Position numbers and translations under genes: made by a program
Part shown: positions 35,427 through 45,399 of the stretch, piece after piece
Layout: each line of letters starts with the position of its first letter
Numbering within the stretch: position 1 is the first letter of the stretch
Notes under the pieces: model-generated
What the model saw: only the letters and a program-made list of their open reading frames with translations
What the model was told of the DNA's origin: nothing
Database searches by the model: none
Source of the DNA: Candidatus Poribacteria bacterium
GTDB lineage: Bacteria; Poribacteria; WGA-4E; WGA-3G
Assembly: GCA_022827225.1 (NCBI GenBank)
Contig: JAJDTJ010000093.1
Coordinates: forward strand, 1 to 49,263
Direction of reading: 5' to 3'
Length of the DNA stretch: 49,263 nt

Positions 35427-36365
35427 TCACTCCGCAGGGACCTCCACTTGTTTATTCTTATTTTTTCCGTTGATTAAGAACATCCCAACCGCAGAAACAA
35501 TATATCCCAAAATTGTCCCCCATAGACCGAATTTAAATGACTCTTTGGATACTTCGGCACCAACACTTCTTAAGATCCTTTGTTGAACAAAACCCTCAAC
35601 GTAGAAATTAAAGCAGTAAGTCAAAAGAATCCCAAGTCCGATACCGATACTCACAAGAACCACCACTCTTAATCTCCTGAAATTTCCACTTGCCAGCGTG
35701 TAGAAACTACCCGCGAGGGTGATTATGCTCGTGAGGAAAGCGATCCTAACAACAAATTCCCGATTCATAAGTTCAAAGCCCGAGTGACCCATTAGCGCCC
35801 CTATTCCTTCCCAAGGCATGAAGAAACAGAAGAGGGCAACAATTCCACCCGCGTGTACGACAAACCAGAATTGTTTTTTTTGTACAGAAACTTTGGAATC
35901 ATTATTCTCCTCGTCTGACCTGATTAATAACGTCCCAATGACAGCAATAACAAATCCCGCAACTGTGCCCCAAAAACCAAATTTACCAGAATAATCACCA
36001 ATATCTGAATTCTGGTAAATCTTTACGTACATTAGATAGACCGATAAAAGATTCGAGAGTCCAATGCCACTGCTAATAAGCGTTGGCACTTTGCATGCCC
36101 ACGGTTTTCGTCGGATTACCATGTAAATGCTCAAACCAACAATCGCGACACTTGCGATAAAAGCTGCTGTGATGAAGAAGGCATTTGGCACAGGATGTTC
36201 AGTCAGAAAAAGATTAACACCTAACCTATTGAAAGTGAGACTATTATTTCTTCTTATCAACGGTGCACTCATTCCCACCCACGGCATGAAAAAGCAGGTC
36301 AAGGCAATAATTCCGCCAAGAGGCGTGATAAACTGTGTCCATCGTGTCGCTGGGTGCATGGACAT
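35427..36365 (-). CDS. Membrane protein with internal duplication
   Basis: The 312-residue protein is made of two similar halves (about 8-150 and 168-305), each with four membrane helices. Each starts with GGIIALTCFFMPWVGM or GGIVALFCFFMPWEGI, has SSGIGLSNLLSVYLMYV or SIGIGLGILLTYCFNFY in the middle and ends FGFWGTVAGFVIAVIG or FGLWGTILGYIVSAVG. Function unknown. It follows slipin by 8 bp on the same strand, so the two may act together in the membrane. Confidence 0.7.
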   Translation of the reverse strand: MSMHPATRWTQFITPLGGIIALTCFFMPWVGMSAPLIRRNNSLTFNRLGVNLFLTEHPVPNAFFITAAFIASVAIVGLSIYMVIRRKPWACKVPTLISSGIGLSNLLSVYLMYVKIYQNSDIGDYSGKFGFWGTVAGFVIAVIGTLLIRSDEENNDSKVSVQKKQFWFVVHAGGIVALFCFFMPWEGIGALMGHSGFELMNREFVVRIAFLTSIITLAGSFYTLASGNFRRLRVVVLVSIGIGLGILLTYCFNFYVEGFVQQRILRSVGAEVSKESFKFGLWGTILGYIVSAVGMFLINGKNKNKQVEVPAE

Positions 36366-36373
36366 ATTCTCTC

Positions 36374-37135
36374 CTAATCCTTGGTCTTTTCAAGGAATGG
36401 TTTGAGCAGGTCTATCGGGATAGGGAAAATAACAGTCGAGTTTTTCTCTGCACTAACTTCCACCAAAGCCTGAAGGAACCGGAGCTGTACCGATGTCGGT
36501 GTTTGACTGAGGATTTCCGCTGCATCAGTTAGCACCTGAGCCGATTCAAATTCACCCTCTGCGTGCGTGACTTTGGCGCGACGTTCACGTTCCGCCTCCG
36601 CCTGCTTCGCCATTGCACGTTGCATCTCAGCGGGGAGATCGACGTGTTTGATCTCCATCGCCATTACCTCGACACCCCACGGCTCACAATGCTTTTTAAT
36701 AATATCTTCTAAATCCTGATTCAGTTTTTCACGTTCGGAGAGCAGATCGTCGAGTTCAGCACGTCCGAGCACACTCCGGAGCGTTGTCTGCGCGATCTGA
36801 CCAATCGCAAAACCGAAGTCCTCAACCTCAATGACGGCTCTATCCGGTTCGGTCACTCTGAACGTCAGCACAGCGTTGACGCTCACAGAAACGTTATCTT
36901 TTGTAATCACATCCTGCGGTGTAACGTCGTTGACGACGACACGGAGACTCACACGCTGCATCCGCTCAATCCAGAACGGTATCATAAAAACAAGACCGGG
37001 CCCGCGAGTCCCGACGAATCGCCCCAGTCGGAAGATAACAGCGCGTTCATATTCTTTGAGGATCCTCATACTCGTCGTGAGAATGATGATACCAACAACG
37101 GCAAGCGTGAAATAGATCGGATCAATTTGTGGCAT
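36374..37135 (-). CDS. Slipin/stomatin (SPFH-domain) membrane protein
   Basis: The 253-residue protein starts at ATG 37135 (GGAAGGAAA site); a much longer in-frame start has no site and overlaps the next gene. One N-terminal hairpin helix ([16 protein letters not shown]) precedes an SPFH domain ([20 protein letters not shown] to about 175) with the family's [17 protein letters not shown] coiled coil. Slipins scaffold membrane microdomains and often pair with NfeD proteases, but no nfeD is present. The gene starts 4 bp after the GH5-like stop, in one transcript. Confidence 0.92.
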   Translation of the reverse strand: MPQIDPIYFTLAVVGIIILTTSMRILKEYERAVIFRLGRFVGTRGPGLVFMIPFWIERMQRVSLRVVVNDVTPQDVITKDNVSVSVNAVLTFRVTEPDRAVIEVEDFGFAIGQIAQTTLRSVLGRAELDDLLSEREKLNQDLEDIIKKHCEPWGVEVMAMEIKHVDLPAEMQRAMAKQAEAERERRAKVTHAEGEFESAQVLTDAAEILSQTPTSVQLRFLQALVEVSAEKNSTVIFPIPIDLLKPFLEKTKD

Positions 37136-37139
37136 ATTT

Positions 37140-38300
37140 TTAATTTTCCTTCCATCCAGTAATGTCGCGAGCCTTCTCGAAAAAGGCGCGTTTGCGGGGT
37201 GTGTTAATCTGCCATTGCACAGGGACAGATTGGTAACCGTGGTGGTAATCGTTTTCACCCGGATCAAAGTATCCCCACGAGGCGTATTGGCTGACAGCAG
37301 CCACAAAATTGTTCAACGGTTTATCGAAATCGAAGTGGTCATCCTCGTTGAAAAGGATCGGCATCGGACGGTAACCGGGTACCTCGCGCGTCTGCTGGAC
37401 CATCTCAATAATGCGATTCGGGTCCTTAACACCGTTACCGTGGACGAGCAGGAAATCAGAAGAACGGACGACCTTCTCAAGTGGTACCTTACCACCCCCG
37501 TAACTCGTTCCAACAAGGAATCTATTACCGTTGCGGGTTGTCGCTTTTACCCTTTCAATTAGTTCGTGTACCCGTTGTGGTTTTAGAATTTCATGGGTAT
37601 ATGCTCTGACATTACATTCGTTGTTCACCTCAACGATAACGTTGGTATATCCTTTGTCGAAAAGCCAACCGGTGGCATTGTCAACGGCATTTTTGACGGC
37701 GTTTTCGTCTTTAACCCGCTGATCCTGTCCGAAATAGAAATAACCGAGGATAACGACCATACCGAGCGCATCCGCAAAGTCGATAATCCGTTCGAGTCGC
37801 GAGAGGTAATCAGGATTCAGACTGCCATCAGCTTCTATACCAGAGTTGTGCCACGGTTGCGCTTTCGAGTAACCTTCAGGACTCCCACCTTGAAGATTGA
37901 TTGTGAACGCCAACACGCCGTGAGCACGCCACACCGGCATAGCGGATAGAAACTCGCGGGTATTCCGTTCAGGATCCCATGCTCCAGTATCTGGATACTC
38001 CCAGAGATGTACGGTTTCTGGGTTCCGGTCATCGAAGATACCTTGCACCATACGAGTGTTGATTAGCAATCCCTCAACCTTGTTGCCTTGATAAGAGCGT
38101 CCCGGATAAGTGATTTCGCCGTTAATATAAAATGCATCGTCAACGATACTAACTGCTGTTTTCATCTTTGTCTTCCTTTCGTTTGTATATCTGTCGGTAT
38201 GAACTTCAGCGGAGTCCGCAGGCAGCCGGAAGTCACTGTTGGCGAGAAGCAGCCCTGCCAACGCGGAACTTCCATTGATTAAAAAATTTCTGCGGTTCAT
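37140..38300 (-). CDS. GH5-like TIM-barrel protein, Tat-exported
   Basis: The 386-residue protein has a twin-arginine signal ([20 protein letters not shown]). It then has a glycoside-hydrolase-like barrel with [11 protein letters not shown], a VIVEVNNEC motif (candidate acid/base Glu) and PILFNEDDH (candidate nucleophile Glu), as in family 5/cellulase-type enzymes. The substrate is unknown. A second start exists at ATG 38165 with a better AGGAAG site, which would give a cytoplasmic form. The signal-bearing start also lies close behind the DUF4175 gene (24 bp). Both forms are possible. Confidence 0.75.
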   Translation of the reverse strand: MNRRNFLINGSSALAGLLLANSDFRLPADSAEVHTDRYTNERKTKMKTAVSIVDDAFYINGEITYPGRSYQGNKVEGLLINTRMVQGIFDDRNPETVHLWEYPDTGAWDPERNTREFLSAMPVWRAHGVLAFTINLQGGSPEGYSKAQPWHNSGIEADGSLNPDYLSRLERIIDFADALGMVVILGYFYFGQDQRVKDENAVKNAVDNATGWLFDKGYTNVIVEVNNECNVRAYTHEILKPQRVHELIERVKATTRNGNRFLVGTSYGGGKVPLEKVVRSSDFLLVHGNGVKDPNRIIEMVQQTREVPGYRPMPILFNEDDHFDFDKPLNNFVAAVSQYASWGYFDPGENDYHHGYQSVPVQWQINTPRKRAFFEKARDITGWKEN

Positions 38301-38324
38301 GATTTTCTTTTCTCAAACTCACGT

Positions 38325-41300
38325 TTACTGCGTTTTTTGCGAAAGCGCTTTAAAATACCGCCGCAGCTGCTCGCGATACTGAAACGGGATGTCCTCAAAC
38401 TCTTTTGCATTCGGTGTAGTTTCTAACTTCCGAACGATTTCGAGGAGTTCAGGGTGCAAAGGCGGTACCTCTTGAACAGACGTTTCAGGTCTCTTCGCCA
38501 CTTCACCTTTCCGTTGTTTACCAACATCCCGTTTCTGCAGCGATTTTAGACTATCAAGCATCCGTGTTAAAATTTGATCCTGCCTATTAAGCACCTGATC
38601 GTCAAGTTCACCTTGCTGGAGTGACCGCTCAACTTCTGTCATATCCTCAGCGACCTCCTCAAGGCTTCCTAACATCTGTGCCATCTGTTCTGCCCGCTCA
38701 GCGAGCCGTTCGGTCGCCTCCCTGATGAGTTGCTGCTGTGCGGCGAGTTGGCGCATCATCTGTTCAAATCCTGGGGTCTGCCCCTGTTCTCGCATCTGTT
38801 GGCTCAGGTTCTGCGCCATCTGGTTCAACTGCTCTTGACTCTCAGCAAGTTGCTGGAGCTGCTCCATCATGTTCTCCATACCGCTGGCACCCATCTGTTG
38901 ATTCATCTGTGCGAGTGCATCAAGGAGTTCAAACACCGCTTGATTGAGATCCGCGAGTGCTGATCGCTGAATCGGGACTGCAAGCGTCGGTTGTCTATCC
39001 TCTAAGGCGCGTGCAGCACGAGAAAGCGCGTCGTTCGACGCATTGAGGTGCCACACAACCTCAGGCGGCACCTCAATTTGACGGTTACCTAATGCCCACA
39101 GTTTGCTGGAGAGTTGCGCGACCCCTTCCGCTGTGCTAATCTCATCCGCTGCAAGCCGCTGCAATTGCAAAACCTCACTCGTTATATAAGCGTCTGTCTG
39201 ACCCGCAACGCGGAGACCGCCTGTTTTAGAAAGCACCTCCTCATGGAGATGTGAGAGGTGGAGCGCACTTTCAACGGCTTCACGCAGAGCCGTCAAGGTT
39301 TCGTTCGCATTCGCACCCTCCATAAACGCCAGAGCGTTATCCAAGCCTTGAGCGAGTTCCGTCAGCGTCTGTTCCGCTGCACGTCCTGATTCCAGTGCCT
39401 CGCTGTTCTGTTCGCTTCGGAGACGCTCACTAGTCGCCTCAAGCGTTTCAGGCAGCTCATATTCTTCCGTAAATGCATTGAGACGCTTGATTTCATCCGC
39501 AATGCGTCCTATCTGTGGTGGAGCGTTCTCCTTATTCTCAGCGAGCTCTCCCATCTCAGTGCCGAGTTCATCCAATTTTTCGCTAAGCTTCCCAAATTCG
39601 TCGCCGATCCGATCCTCCTTCTGGGCAAGTTCGTTGGCTTCCGGTGCGGAATCCAGTGAGGTCTCTAACGTATCCATCAATTCCTTCTGTTGTTCGGCGA
39701 GTGCCTCCGCTTGTTTCGCAGCTGCCTCCAATTCCTGCTGAAGAAGAATCTGTTCATAGAGCGATTTCGCGCGCTCCAACTGTTGTAAAAACTGTTCTTG
39801 ACTGAGATTCGCCTCCGTCATCGCCCGTTCCTGATCCTGCATCTGCTGCTTCGACAACGCCTCCGATAACTTCCGTAAAATCTCCCTGTGTTCCTCGGAG
39901 AGCGCCTTCTCCATCAGATTTTGCAGCTCCTGATACTTCTGTATCGTCTCCGTATCAAAGAGTTGGTTGCGTTCCATCTCTTTCGCGGTCTCCTTCATAT
40001 CATCGACCAACTGCTTCGCTGTCTCCTCAATCTGTTTCTGATTTTCAAGCACCTGCTGCATCAAGTTCTTATCTGTAAAGGTGAGTTCCTGACGTTTCCT
40101 TACTTTACCGAGGAGCGTATCAATCAACCCTGTTGCATCCGCCTGCTCATCGACGAGATCTTCAAGTCCACGCTGTTCCGTCTCCTGGTCGGTCGCGACT
40201 GAATCGTATAATTCGGAGAGCGACGGGAAACGGAGCGTGTAAGTCGGAGATTTACCGATATTCGGTCCTGACACGTTATCGTTGTCTAACGCTTGAACAT
40301 AGTAAGCAAGCACCTCGCCAGGAAAAATACCGATCGGATCCACATCCCACGTATACGCTACAGAGACCGATCTACGGACAGATGCGTTATCCACATCCCA
40401 TCGTTTTAATGGAATATTCATCTCTTCAGCACCCTCAGCTTCAACGCGATATACGAGTTGAAGCTCCTGTATACCGTAGTCGTCTGAAGCCTCCACCTCT
40501 AATGCTATCAGCATAGCATTATCCAAAACGGTGTCCCGCGCCGGTGAGACAATATTGACTTCAGGCGGTGCATCCTTGAAGACTGTCAACGTGTAATTAA
40601 TCGGGTCGCGATTTGTAAAGCCTTCAGCATCCGTAATACGGATACGGTAACTTTCAGTATGCTGTGCAATAAAGACACCCTGCATCGTGTGAGATGCCGG
40701 AGCCGCGTCGGGAACTTGCCCATCTGACACAGCTTGTGTCGTGGCAACCGCTAACGGCACATCACCAGATTCTTCAAACGCAAGGTGTGACTCGCTAAGT
40801 TGTTTGTTGCTTCGTCCCGTAAAGGTGAGTTCCGTTCCGAAAAGCGTCTGGATATTACCCGTGTTCGCTGGAAGCGTCTGCGGTTGTAGGCGCGTGTAAG
40901 CCGGGAAATTGAGGCGATACTGGAATTCCGTGACAACCGGCTCATCACTGATTGTTATCTGATACCGCGCAGATGTCACACCTTTAACCTCGATATAATA
41001 TTGGAGCGGACGATTCACATTTTCAAGCGTCCCACGATAAGCAGGTACCTCCGAACCGTTTATCGGCTGCAGTGCCAACGACTGCCATTCAACCGCCGAT
41101 CCGTCATCATTCCCATCTCCGACACGATAGTGCAGTGTAACAGGCGCGCCGATATGTCCGCTGACCTCTGCCGCAACGTTAACATCGGTGCCACGTTCAA
41201 TCCGTGTGTTACCGGGTTCGATCGCTGTGATATGGATGGCATCTTTTAGACCGTCTTGACTATTCGGCAGCGTCTTTGGCAAGGTCCGAAAGGTATGCGC

Positions 41301-41885
41301 AAAACCGTTGAACGCGTTCGGGAAGACAAAATTCGCGAGTAGCAGGAGTCCAATCCCTGCTACAGCGATCCCCGCATTCTGCTTGATCTTCCGAAACTCG
41401 TTTTCAAAGACTTCTCTACGTTGAACGTTTTTCATATCCTGATCCGTCTGAAGAATCAGGTGTTCAATAAATTCCGGGGCATAACCGAGGCGGTTATCGG
41501 TCAGGTTCTTCCAGAGTTGAACAGCACTGAGAATCCGGTCCTCAGATGCCAATTCGCTCTCCGTCTGTGTCGATTCAAGCCGCGATGCAACTGCAGCATC
41601 AGAGCGTTTCCGGCAAAGCGGCAAGATAATCGTCCGAATCAGGGTATAGATAGCGATACCCGCGGCTAACAAGAGTACTGCAAGACGCATCCAGAACAAG
41701 AAAGCAGATTGTGAAACTTGGAAACTAACCGTGAAAACAGTGAGCAGCGCCACCGTGATGAGCGCTAAAACACCGATACACTTCAACAAGCCTTCAGAGA
41801 AAGTGAGCCACCACCACTGCCGCCGAACCGCATGCAATTGAGAAATAAGGTTCTCGTAGGCTCGGTTTACATTTTGTGTATCCAT
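38325..41885 (-). CDS. DUF4175 membrane protein with long coiled coils
   Basis: The 1186-residue protein has two N-terminal membrane helices (about 32-95) and a third near 172-192. Several beta-rich extracytoplasmic segments follow (about 220-540). From about 600 to 1130 there are long helical coiled coils, rich in Glu, Gln and Met. It matches DUF4175-type proteins, which sit with VWA and DUF4159 genes in Planctomycetes and related phyla. The function is not established; an envelope scaffold is likely. It follows the DUF4159 gene by 14 bp. Full length. Confidence 0.85.
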   Translation of the reverse strand: MDTQNVNRAYENLISQLHAVRRQWWWLTFSEGLLKCIGVLALITVALLTVFTVSFQVSQSAFLFWMRLAVLLLAAGIAIYTLIRTIILPLCRKRSDAAVASRLESTQTESELASEDRILSAVQLWKNLTDNRLGYAPEFIEHLILQTDQDMKNVQRREVFENEFRKIKQNAGIAVAGIGLLLLANFVFPNAFNGFAHTFRTLPKTLPNSQDGLKDAIHITAIEPGNTRIERGTDVNVAAEVSGHIGAPVTLHYRVGDGNDDGSAVEWQSLALQPINGSEVPAYRGTLENVNRPLQYYIEVKGVTSARYQITISDEPVVTEFQYRLNFPAYTRLQPQTLPANTGNIQTLFGTELTFTGRSNKQLSESHLAFEESGDVPLAVATTQAVSDGQVPDAAPASHTMQGVFIAQHTESYRIRITDAEGFTNRDPINYTLTVFKDAPPEVNIVSPARDTVLDNAMLIALEVEASDDYGIQELQLVYRVEAEGAEEMNIPLKRWDVDNASVRRSVSVAYTWDVDPIGIFPGEVLAYYVQALDNDNVSGPNIGKSPTYTLRFPSLSELYDSVATDQETEQRGLEDLVDEQADATGLIDTLLGKVRKRQELTFTDKNLMQQVLENQKQIEETAKQLVDDMKETAKEMERNQLFDTETIQKYQELQNLMEKALSEEHREILRKLSEALSKQQMQDQERAMTEANLSQEQFLQQLERAKSLYEQILLQQELEAAAKQAEALAEQQKELMDTLETSLDSAPEANELAQKEDRIGDEFGKLSEKLDELGTEMGELAENKENAPPQIGRIADEIKRLNAFTEEYELPETLEATSERLRSEQNSEALESGRAAEQTLTELAQGLDNALAFMEGANANETLTALREAVESALHLSHLHEEVLSKTGGLRVAGQTDAYITSEVLQLQRLAADEISTAEGVAQLSSKLWALGNRQIEVPPEVVWHLNASNDALSRAARALEDRQPTLAVPIQRSALADLNQAVFELLDALAQMNQQMGASGMENMMEQLQQLAESQEQLNQMAQNLSQQMREQGQTPGFEQMMRQLAAQQQLIREATERLAERAEQMAQMLGSLEEVAEDMTEVERSLQQGELDDQVLNRQDQILTRMLDSLKSLQKRDVGKQRKGEVAKRPETSVQEVPPLHPELLEIVRKLETTPNAKEFEDIPFQYREQLRRYFKALSQKTQ

Positions 41886-41899
41886 TCTATTCCGTCCCT

Positions 41900-42592
41900 C
41901 TATTGTGTCAGCGCATAGACAGCGATATTAACCGCCATCTTCGCAGCGAGTTCGCGCACCTGTGGTGTATCCTCTGGGTGGACACCGGCATCTTCAAGTC
42001 CGTCACCGATGTCCGCACTATAAACGTAGTAAACGACCATACGTCCATCGTAGAAGAGACCAAACCCTTGTGCCGGTTCGCCATCATGTTCATGCACCTT
42101 CGGTAAACCTTTCAACTCGTAAAAACAGCGGTAAATCAGATGTGTGTTTGGTATCGGTTGAAGTTCTTGTTCCGGAAACACGCGACGCATTTCACGTCTA
42201 AAACTCTCGTCGAGTCCGTAGTCATCGTTCGCAAATAGAAACCCACCGTTCATGAGATACTCTCGCAACGCCTCAACTTCGCTTTCCGTGAACCGAATAT
42301 TTCCGTGTCCGACGAGGTAGAGCATCGGGTACTGGTAAAGTGTATGATCGGTTAATTTAATGATGACCCGATCCTCAGCCGTTTCGATATCCGTTCGCGT
42401 CCGAAGGAGACGAAGCCAATTCTTGATAACGGTTGCATCTCCGTACCAATCCCCACCCCCACTATAGTGAACCTGAGCGATCGTCATCGGTGTTCGAGAT
42501 GCCAGTCCCCCTGTTCCAACATGCAAACCCACTGCCGTGCAAAACAGGAGACTGAAGATTAAAAACGGTTTCCATTTTAATGAGCGTCCCAT
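41900..42592 (-). CDS. DUF4159 exported protein
   Basis: The 230-residue protein has a signal or anchor helix (FLIFSLLFCTAVGLHVG). The DUF4159 domain shows AQVHYSGGGDWYGD, PMLYLVGHGNIRFTESEVEAL and GGFLFANDDYGLDESFRREM. The domain resembles glutamine-amidotransferase-like folds. It usually lies in the same operon as DUF4175 and VWA proteins, as here. No catalytic Cys is seen. Function unknown, probably in the periplasm. Confidence 0.88.
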   Translation of the reverse strand: MGRSLKWKPFLIFSLLFCTAVGLHVGTGGLASRTPMTIAQVHYSGGGDWYGDATVIKNWLRLLRTRTDIETAEDRVIIKLTDHTLYQYPMLYLVGHGNIRFTESEVEALREYLMNGGFLFANDDYGLDESFRREMRRVFPEQELQPIPNTHLIYRCFYELKGLPKVHEHDGEPAQGFGLFYDGRMVVYYVYSADIGDGLEDAGVHPEDTPQVRELAAKMAVNIAVYALTQ

Positions 42593-42619
42593 AGCACCCT
42601 ATCCTTTATCAGTTAACAG

Positions 42620-42890
42620 TTATAAGTTATAAGTTATAAGAAAGAGGTGTTAGTTAACGTTTAGACGCAAGATCGCGAGCGTGAAGAAATCCGCAGAAAT
42701 ACGCAGAAACACCCTATCAAAAACCCCAAGCAAATCCCCCTATCAAATACCCCCAGCAAAAACACTCGCTCCTACAGGAGGGAGTATTTACATAGATAAC
42801 GTAAATATGTAAAACTAAATACCCGTGGTGTTAGGATGTACTGAAACCTCTTAACTTATAACCTACCACTTATAACTTATAACCTCTTAA
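42620..42890. repeat. AT-rich inverted-repeat region between VWA and DUF4159 genes
   Basis: The 294-bp gap holds TTATAAGTTATAAG-type repeats at 42620-42640 and their inverse, CACTTATAACTTATAACCTC, at 42867-42886. A small palindrome (CTCCTACAGGAG, near 42770-42781) and TATTTAC...GTAAATA lie between. No gene was found. It could separate two transcripts, or be remains of a small mobile element. Confidence 0.6.
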
Positions 42891-45256
42891 GTTAAACCGA
42901 TCCGTTTGCGTAAAAACCATTCCGTGCCTAACAATCCGACAACCGTAATCAGGATTAACGGATGCGTCCAGAGATCACGTTCTGCATCAACAAACACAGG
43001 GTTCTGGACATCAGCGATATTTTCCGGCACCGATTCCGCATCGGCAATGCTGAAATAGGCACCACCGGTTTCTGATGCAAGGCTTTTCAAAAGGTCTTCA
43101 TTGAGCTGCGGTGCCTCTAATTCGGCGAGTTGCGGATGGACAAAGATATCGACCTGATCTTCACCTAACGTCTGACTACCTGACTTCGCAGTTGCCCGAA
43201 TACGGTAAGTTCCATTCTGTAGCAGCGCGAATTCAGTTGTATAGAGATTGCCTGTGTCAGCAATCACATCAAGCGGTGAAGGCGATTCACCCACACTTTC
43301 ACTCACACCGCGGATCTGGAGCTGGAACGGGTTCCCCTCAGGTGGAACCACCTCAAATTGGACCGTTGCATCCGTCTGTGTCGCGCGATAGACTTCGGAG
43401 TATAGGGACGCTGTAACTGTCGCAGTGTCGCCGATCGAGTAGGTCGTTGCATCAGTCGTCAGGTGTAATTTCTCGTCATCGGTGTTCGTAGCCATCCATC
43501 GTAACGCCTGCGACCAAAAGCGTGAATACAGGTCGTGATAACGGGTGTCTTTAAAGGTATTCGCACCGAAATCCCAATTCCAGAGTCCTTCCGCTGCAAA
43601 GAATAGACTTTTGCCTAAACCTGCCCGCTGAAGCATCAGAATCGGACGCCCCTCCCCGGTTTCCATAAGGAGAGTCGTCCCAACGCGCAAACGGAACCCA
43701 CTAAAAGTTCGCGATAACGCTGGCATGTTCCGCCAGAGCACAGCACTGTTCGTCTCTAAGCCTGCCGTGTCCATCAGCTGCAACATCGGATGGAATTCAC
43801 CAGATCGGGTGAGTTGAACGGTAGATTCCGTATCGTGCCTGCGACAACCGTTCACCGGAATATCTATCGGCAAAAGGCCCGCTAATGCTGTCCTTCGGAT
43901 ACCATTCACGCCGAGCATCCTACGCGAAGGAAGAAAAATTACAGGTTTCCCTTGGACCTCAACGAAATCGACAATTGCGCGTTGCTGTGCTGCCGTAAGA
44001 TGTTCTTCACCCAAGTCACCTAAAATCAGGACATCATATTCCGAGAGTTCAGCAAGCGTTTCGGGAAACCGCGCAGTTTCTGATGCCGATGTCGGCTGCG
44101 GATAATACCCATCTAAACGACTGAGGCGGCTATCTGGCGGTGGAAATCGTTTAGATGTATCGCGCAACAAGATCGCGCAAGTTGCCTCAACGTTAGGATC
44201 GCGCGCCAACGCGCGTTTTAAGAATGTGTAGTCCCACCTCGGGCTGCCTTCAAGATAAAAAACTTTGAGTTTAGCTTTCACAACTTTCACTGAAAACGTC
44301 TTCTGATTGTTCGCATCCGTCAACTCACCATCAAGCACCGGAAGTTCAACCGTGTATTGGAAACTCCCTTCAACCTGTGGCGTCAATTTTAATTCAACTT
44401 CCTGTTTTGTCGTAGTGCCTCCAGATGTTGTATTCTCTGGCGGCTCAAAGGTTAAGGTCGCAGCATCTACAACCGTATTACCTTTGACTTCACGCAGAGA
44501 CAGTTGTGTCGTTTTACCGGTGTATCCTGTCTGCACAACTGTCACACGGATGACGCTTTCGTGGTCGGTATAGGCGATGGGTGTATAGTCAATACGCTGG
44601 ATCTGAATGTCTTTCGGGGGTTCTACAGAACCGACACCGACTGTATAGATAGGCACTTCCAGCGCAGTAATATCGTCCAACGGGAATTCGCCAGAGTTGT
44701 GTCCACCATCCGTGATAAGCAAAATACCAGCCGTCTGTTGTCCTTTCCACGCTGTGGCTGCCGCTCGGACAGAGGTACGAAGGTTGGTGAGTGTCCCATT
44801 CGGTTCAAATCGCGGGACATTTTCGTTATCAAAATCTTCCGGTAATACGCTACTCTGATGAAGCCCTATATCAAATGGATAGAGATGGACTTCAAAACGA
44901 TCGCGTAGACTTGCTAAAAATTGCCCTTCAACATTGAAAAGCAGTGAATTCACTTGATCCAAGCGAGACATCTGCGTTTCATCGGTAGGTGTGTCAATAA
45001 GTTGCATGCTCCGCGATGTGTCCACTAAAATAGAGAGGTGTGTCGGTGGTGTGATGTCTTTCTTTTCTATGATGACGGGTGCCAAGAGACAGCAGAGCAG
45101 TATAGACGCTGCACAGATCCGCATTGCGATAAGCAAAAATCGGTACCTCGGATGCATAGCGTGCGCTATCCGTAAATAAACCAACAGCGTTATACCGATC
45201 ACAACGCCGATACCAAGTACAACTGCCCAACCAGGGAAAAAATAGGTGAATCGCAT
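42887..45256 (-). CDS. VWA-domain membrane protein with amidotransferase-like domain
   Basis: The 789-residue protein starts at ATG 45256 (TTAGGACGG site). An ATG 8 codons upstream lies before the expected transcription start of the promoter at 45283-45312 and is rejected. Two N-terminal helices (about 5-60) are followed by a von Willebrand A domain with the MIDAS motif DTSRS and LLITDGGHNSGEF. A glutamine-amidotransferase-like domain (VLILGDLGEEHLTAAQQRAI) and a C-terminal helix (LILITVVGLLGTEWFL) come later. It belongs to the Bat/DUF58-type group, but no MoxR ATPase gene accompanies it here. Confidence 0.85.
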   Translation of the reverse strand: MRFTYFFPGWAVVLGIGVVIGITLLVYLRIAHAMHPRYRFLLIAMRICAASILLCCLLAPVIIEKKDITPPTHLSILVDTSRSMQLIDTPTDETQMSRLDQVNSLLFNVEGQFLASLRDRFEVHLYPFDIGLHQSSVLPEDFDNENVPRFEPNGTLTNLRTSVRAAATAWKGQQTAGILLITDGGHNSGEFPLDDITALEVPIYTVGVGSVEPPKDIQIQRIDYTPIAYTDHESVIRVTVVQTGYTGKTTQLSLREVKGNTVVDAATLTFEPPENTTSGGTTTKQEVELKLTPQVEGSFQYTVELPVLDGELTDANNQKTFSVKVVKAKLKVFYLEGSPRWDYTFLKRALARDPNVEATCAILLRDTSKRFPPPDSRLSRLDGYYPQPTSASETARFPETLAELSEYDVLILGDLGEEHLTAAQQRAIVDFVEVQGKPVIFLPSRRMLGVNGIRRTALAGLLPIDIPVNGCRRHDTESTVQLTRSGEFHPMLQLMDTAGLETNSAVLWRNMPALSRTFSGFRLRVGTTLLMETGEGRPILMLQRAGLGKSLFFAAEGLWNWDFGANTFKDTRYHDLYSRFWSQALRWMATNTDDEKLHLTTDATTYSIGDTATVTASLYSEVYRATQTDATVQFEVVPPEGNPFQLQIRGVSESVGESPSPLDVIADTGNLYTTEFALLQNGTYRIRATAKSGSQTLGEDQVDIFVHPQLAELEAPQLNEDLLKSLASETGGAYFSIADAESVPENIADVQNPVFVDAERDLWTHPLILITVVGLLGTEWFLRKRIGLT

Positions 45257-45282
45257 ATCCGTCCTAATTCGTTTTACCATAT

Positions 45283-45312
45283 ATTATAGTCTAATCACCG
45301 CGTTGATGTCAA
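45283..45312 (-). promoter_or_regulatory. Consensus promoter of the VWA gene
   Basis: Minus strand: TTGACA (45312-45307), 18-bp spacer, TATAAT (45288-45283). Both hexamers are perfect. Transcription should start near 45276, 20 bases before ATG 45256. It lies back to back with the promoter at 45334-45363. Confidence 0.8.
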
Positions 45313-45333
45313 ACAGATTTTCAGAAAATAGAT

Positions 45334-45363
45334 TTGACAACCGGTCAATTTCTATGTTAGAAT
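45334..45363 (+). promoter_or_regulatory. Promoter of the 128-residue gene
   Basis: TTGACA (45334-45339), 18-bp spacer, TAGAAT (45358-45363), about 37 bp before ATG 45400. It is divergent from the VWA promoter with 21 bp between the two -35 boxes. Confidence 0.65.
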
Positions 45364-45399
45364 GTCAATAAATCACATTTCTACAGAGGTAGGCAAAAC

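Noticed and set aside
36374..37306. 310-residue start for slipin
   Set aside because: The extra 57 residues overlap the GH5-like gene and are not slipin-like; ATG 37135 has a ribosome site and opens with the expected membrane helix.
42690..42790. Possible CRISPR-like array of CCCCC/CAAA blocks
   Set aside because: No regular repeat length and no distinct spacers; only low-complexity sequence.
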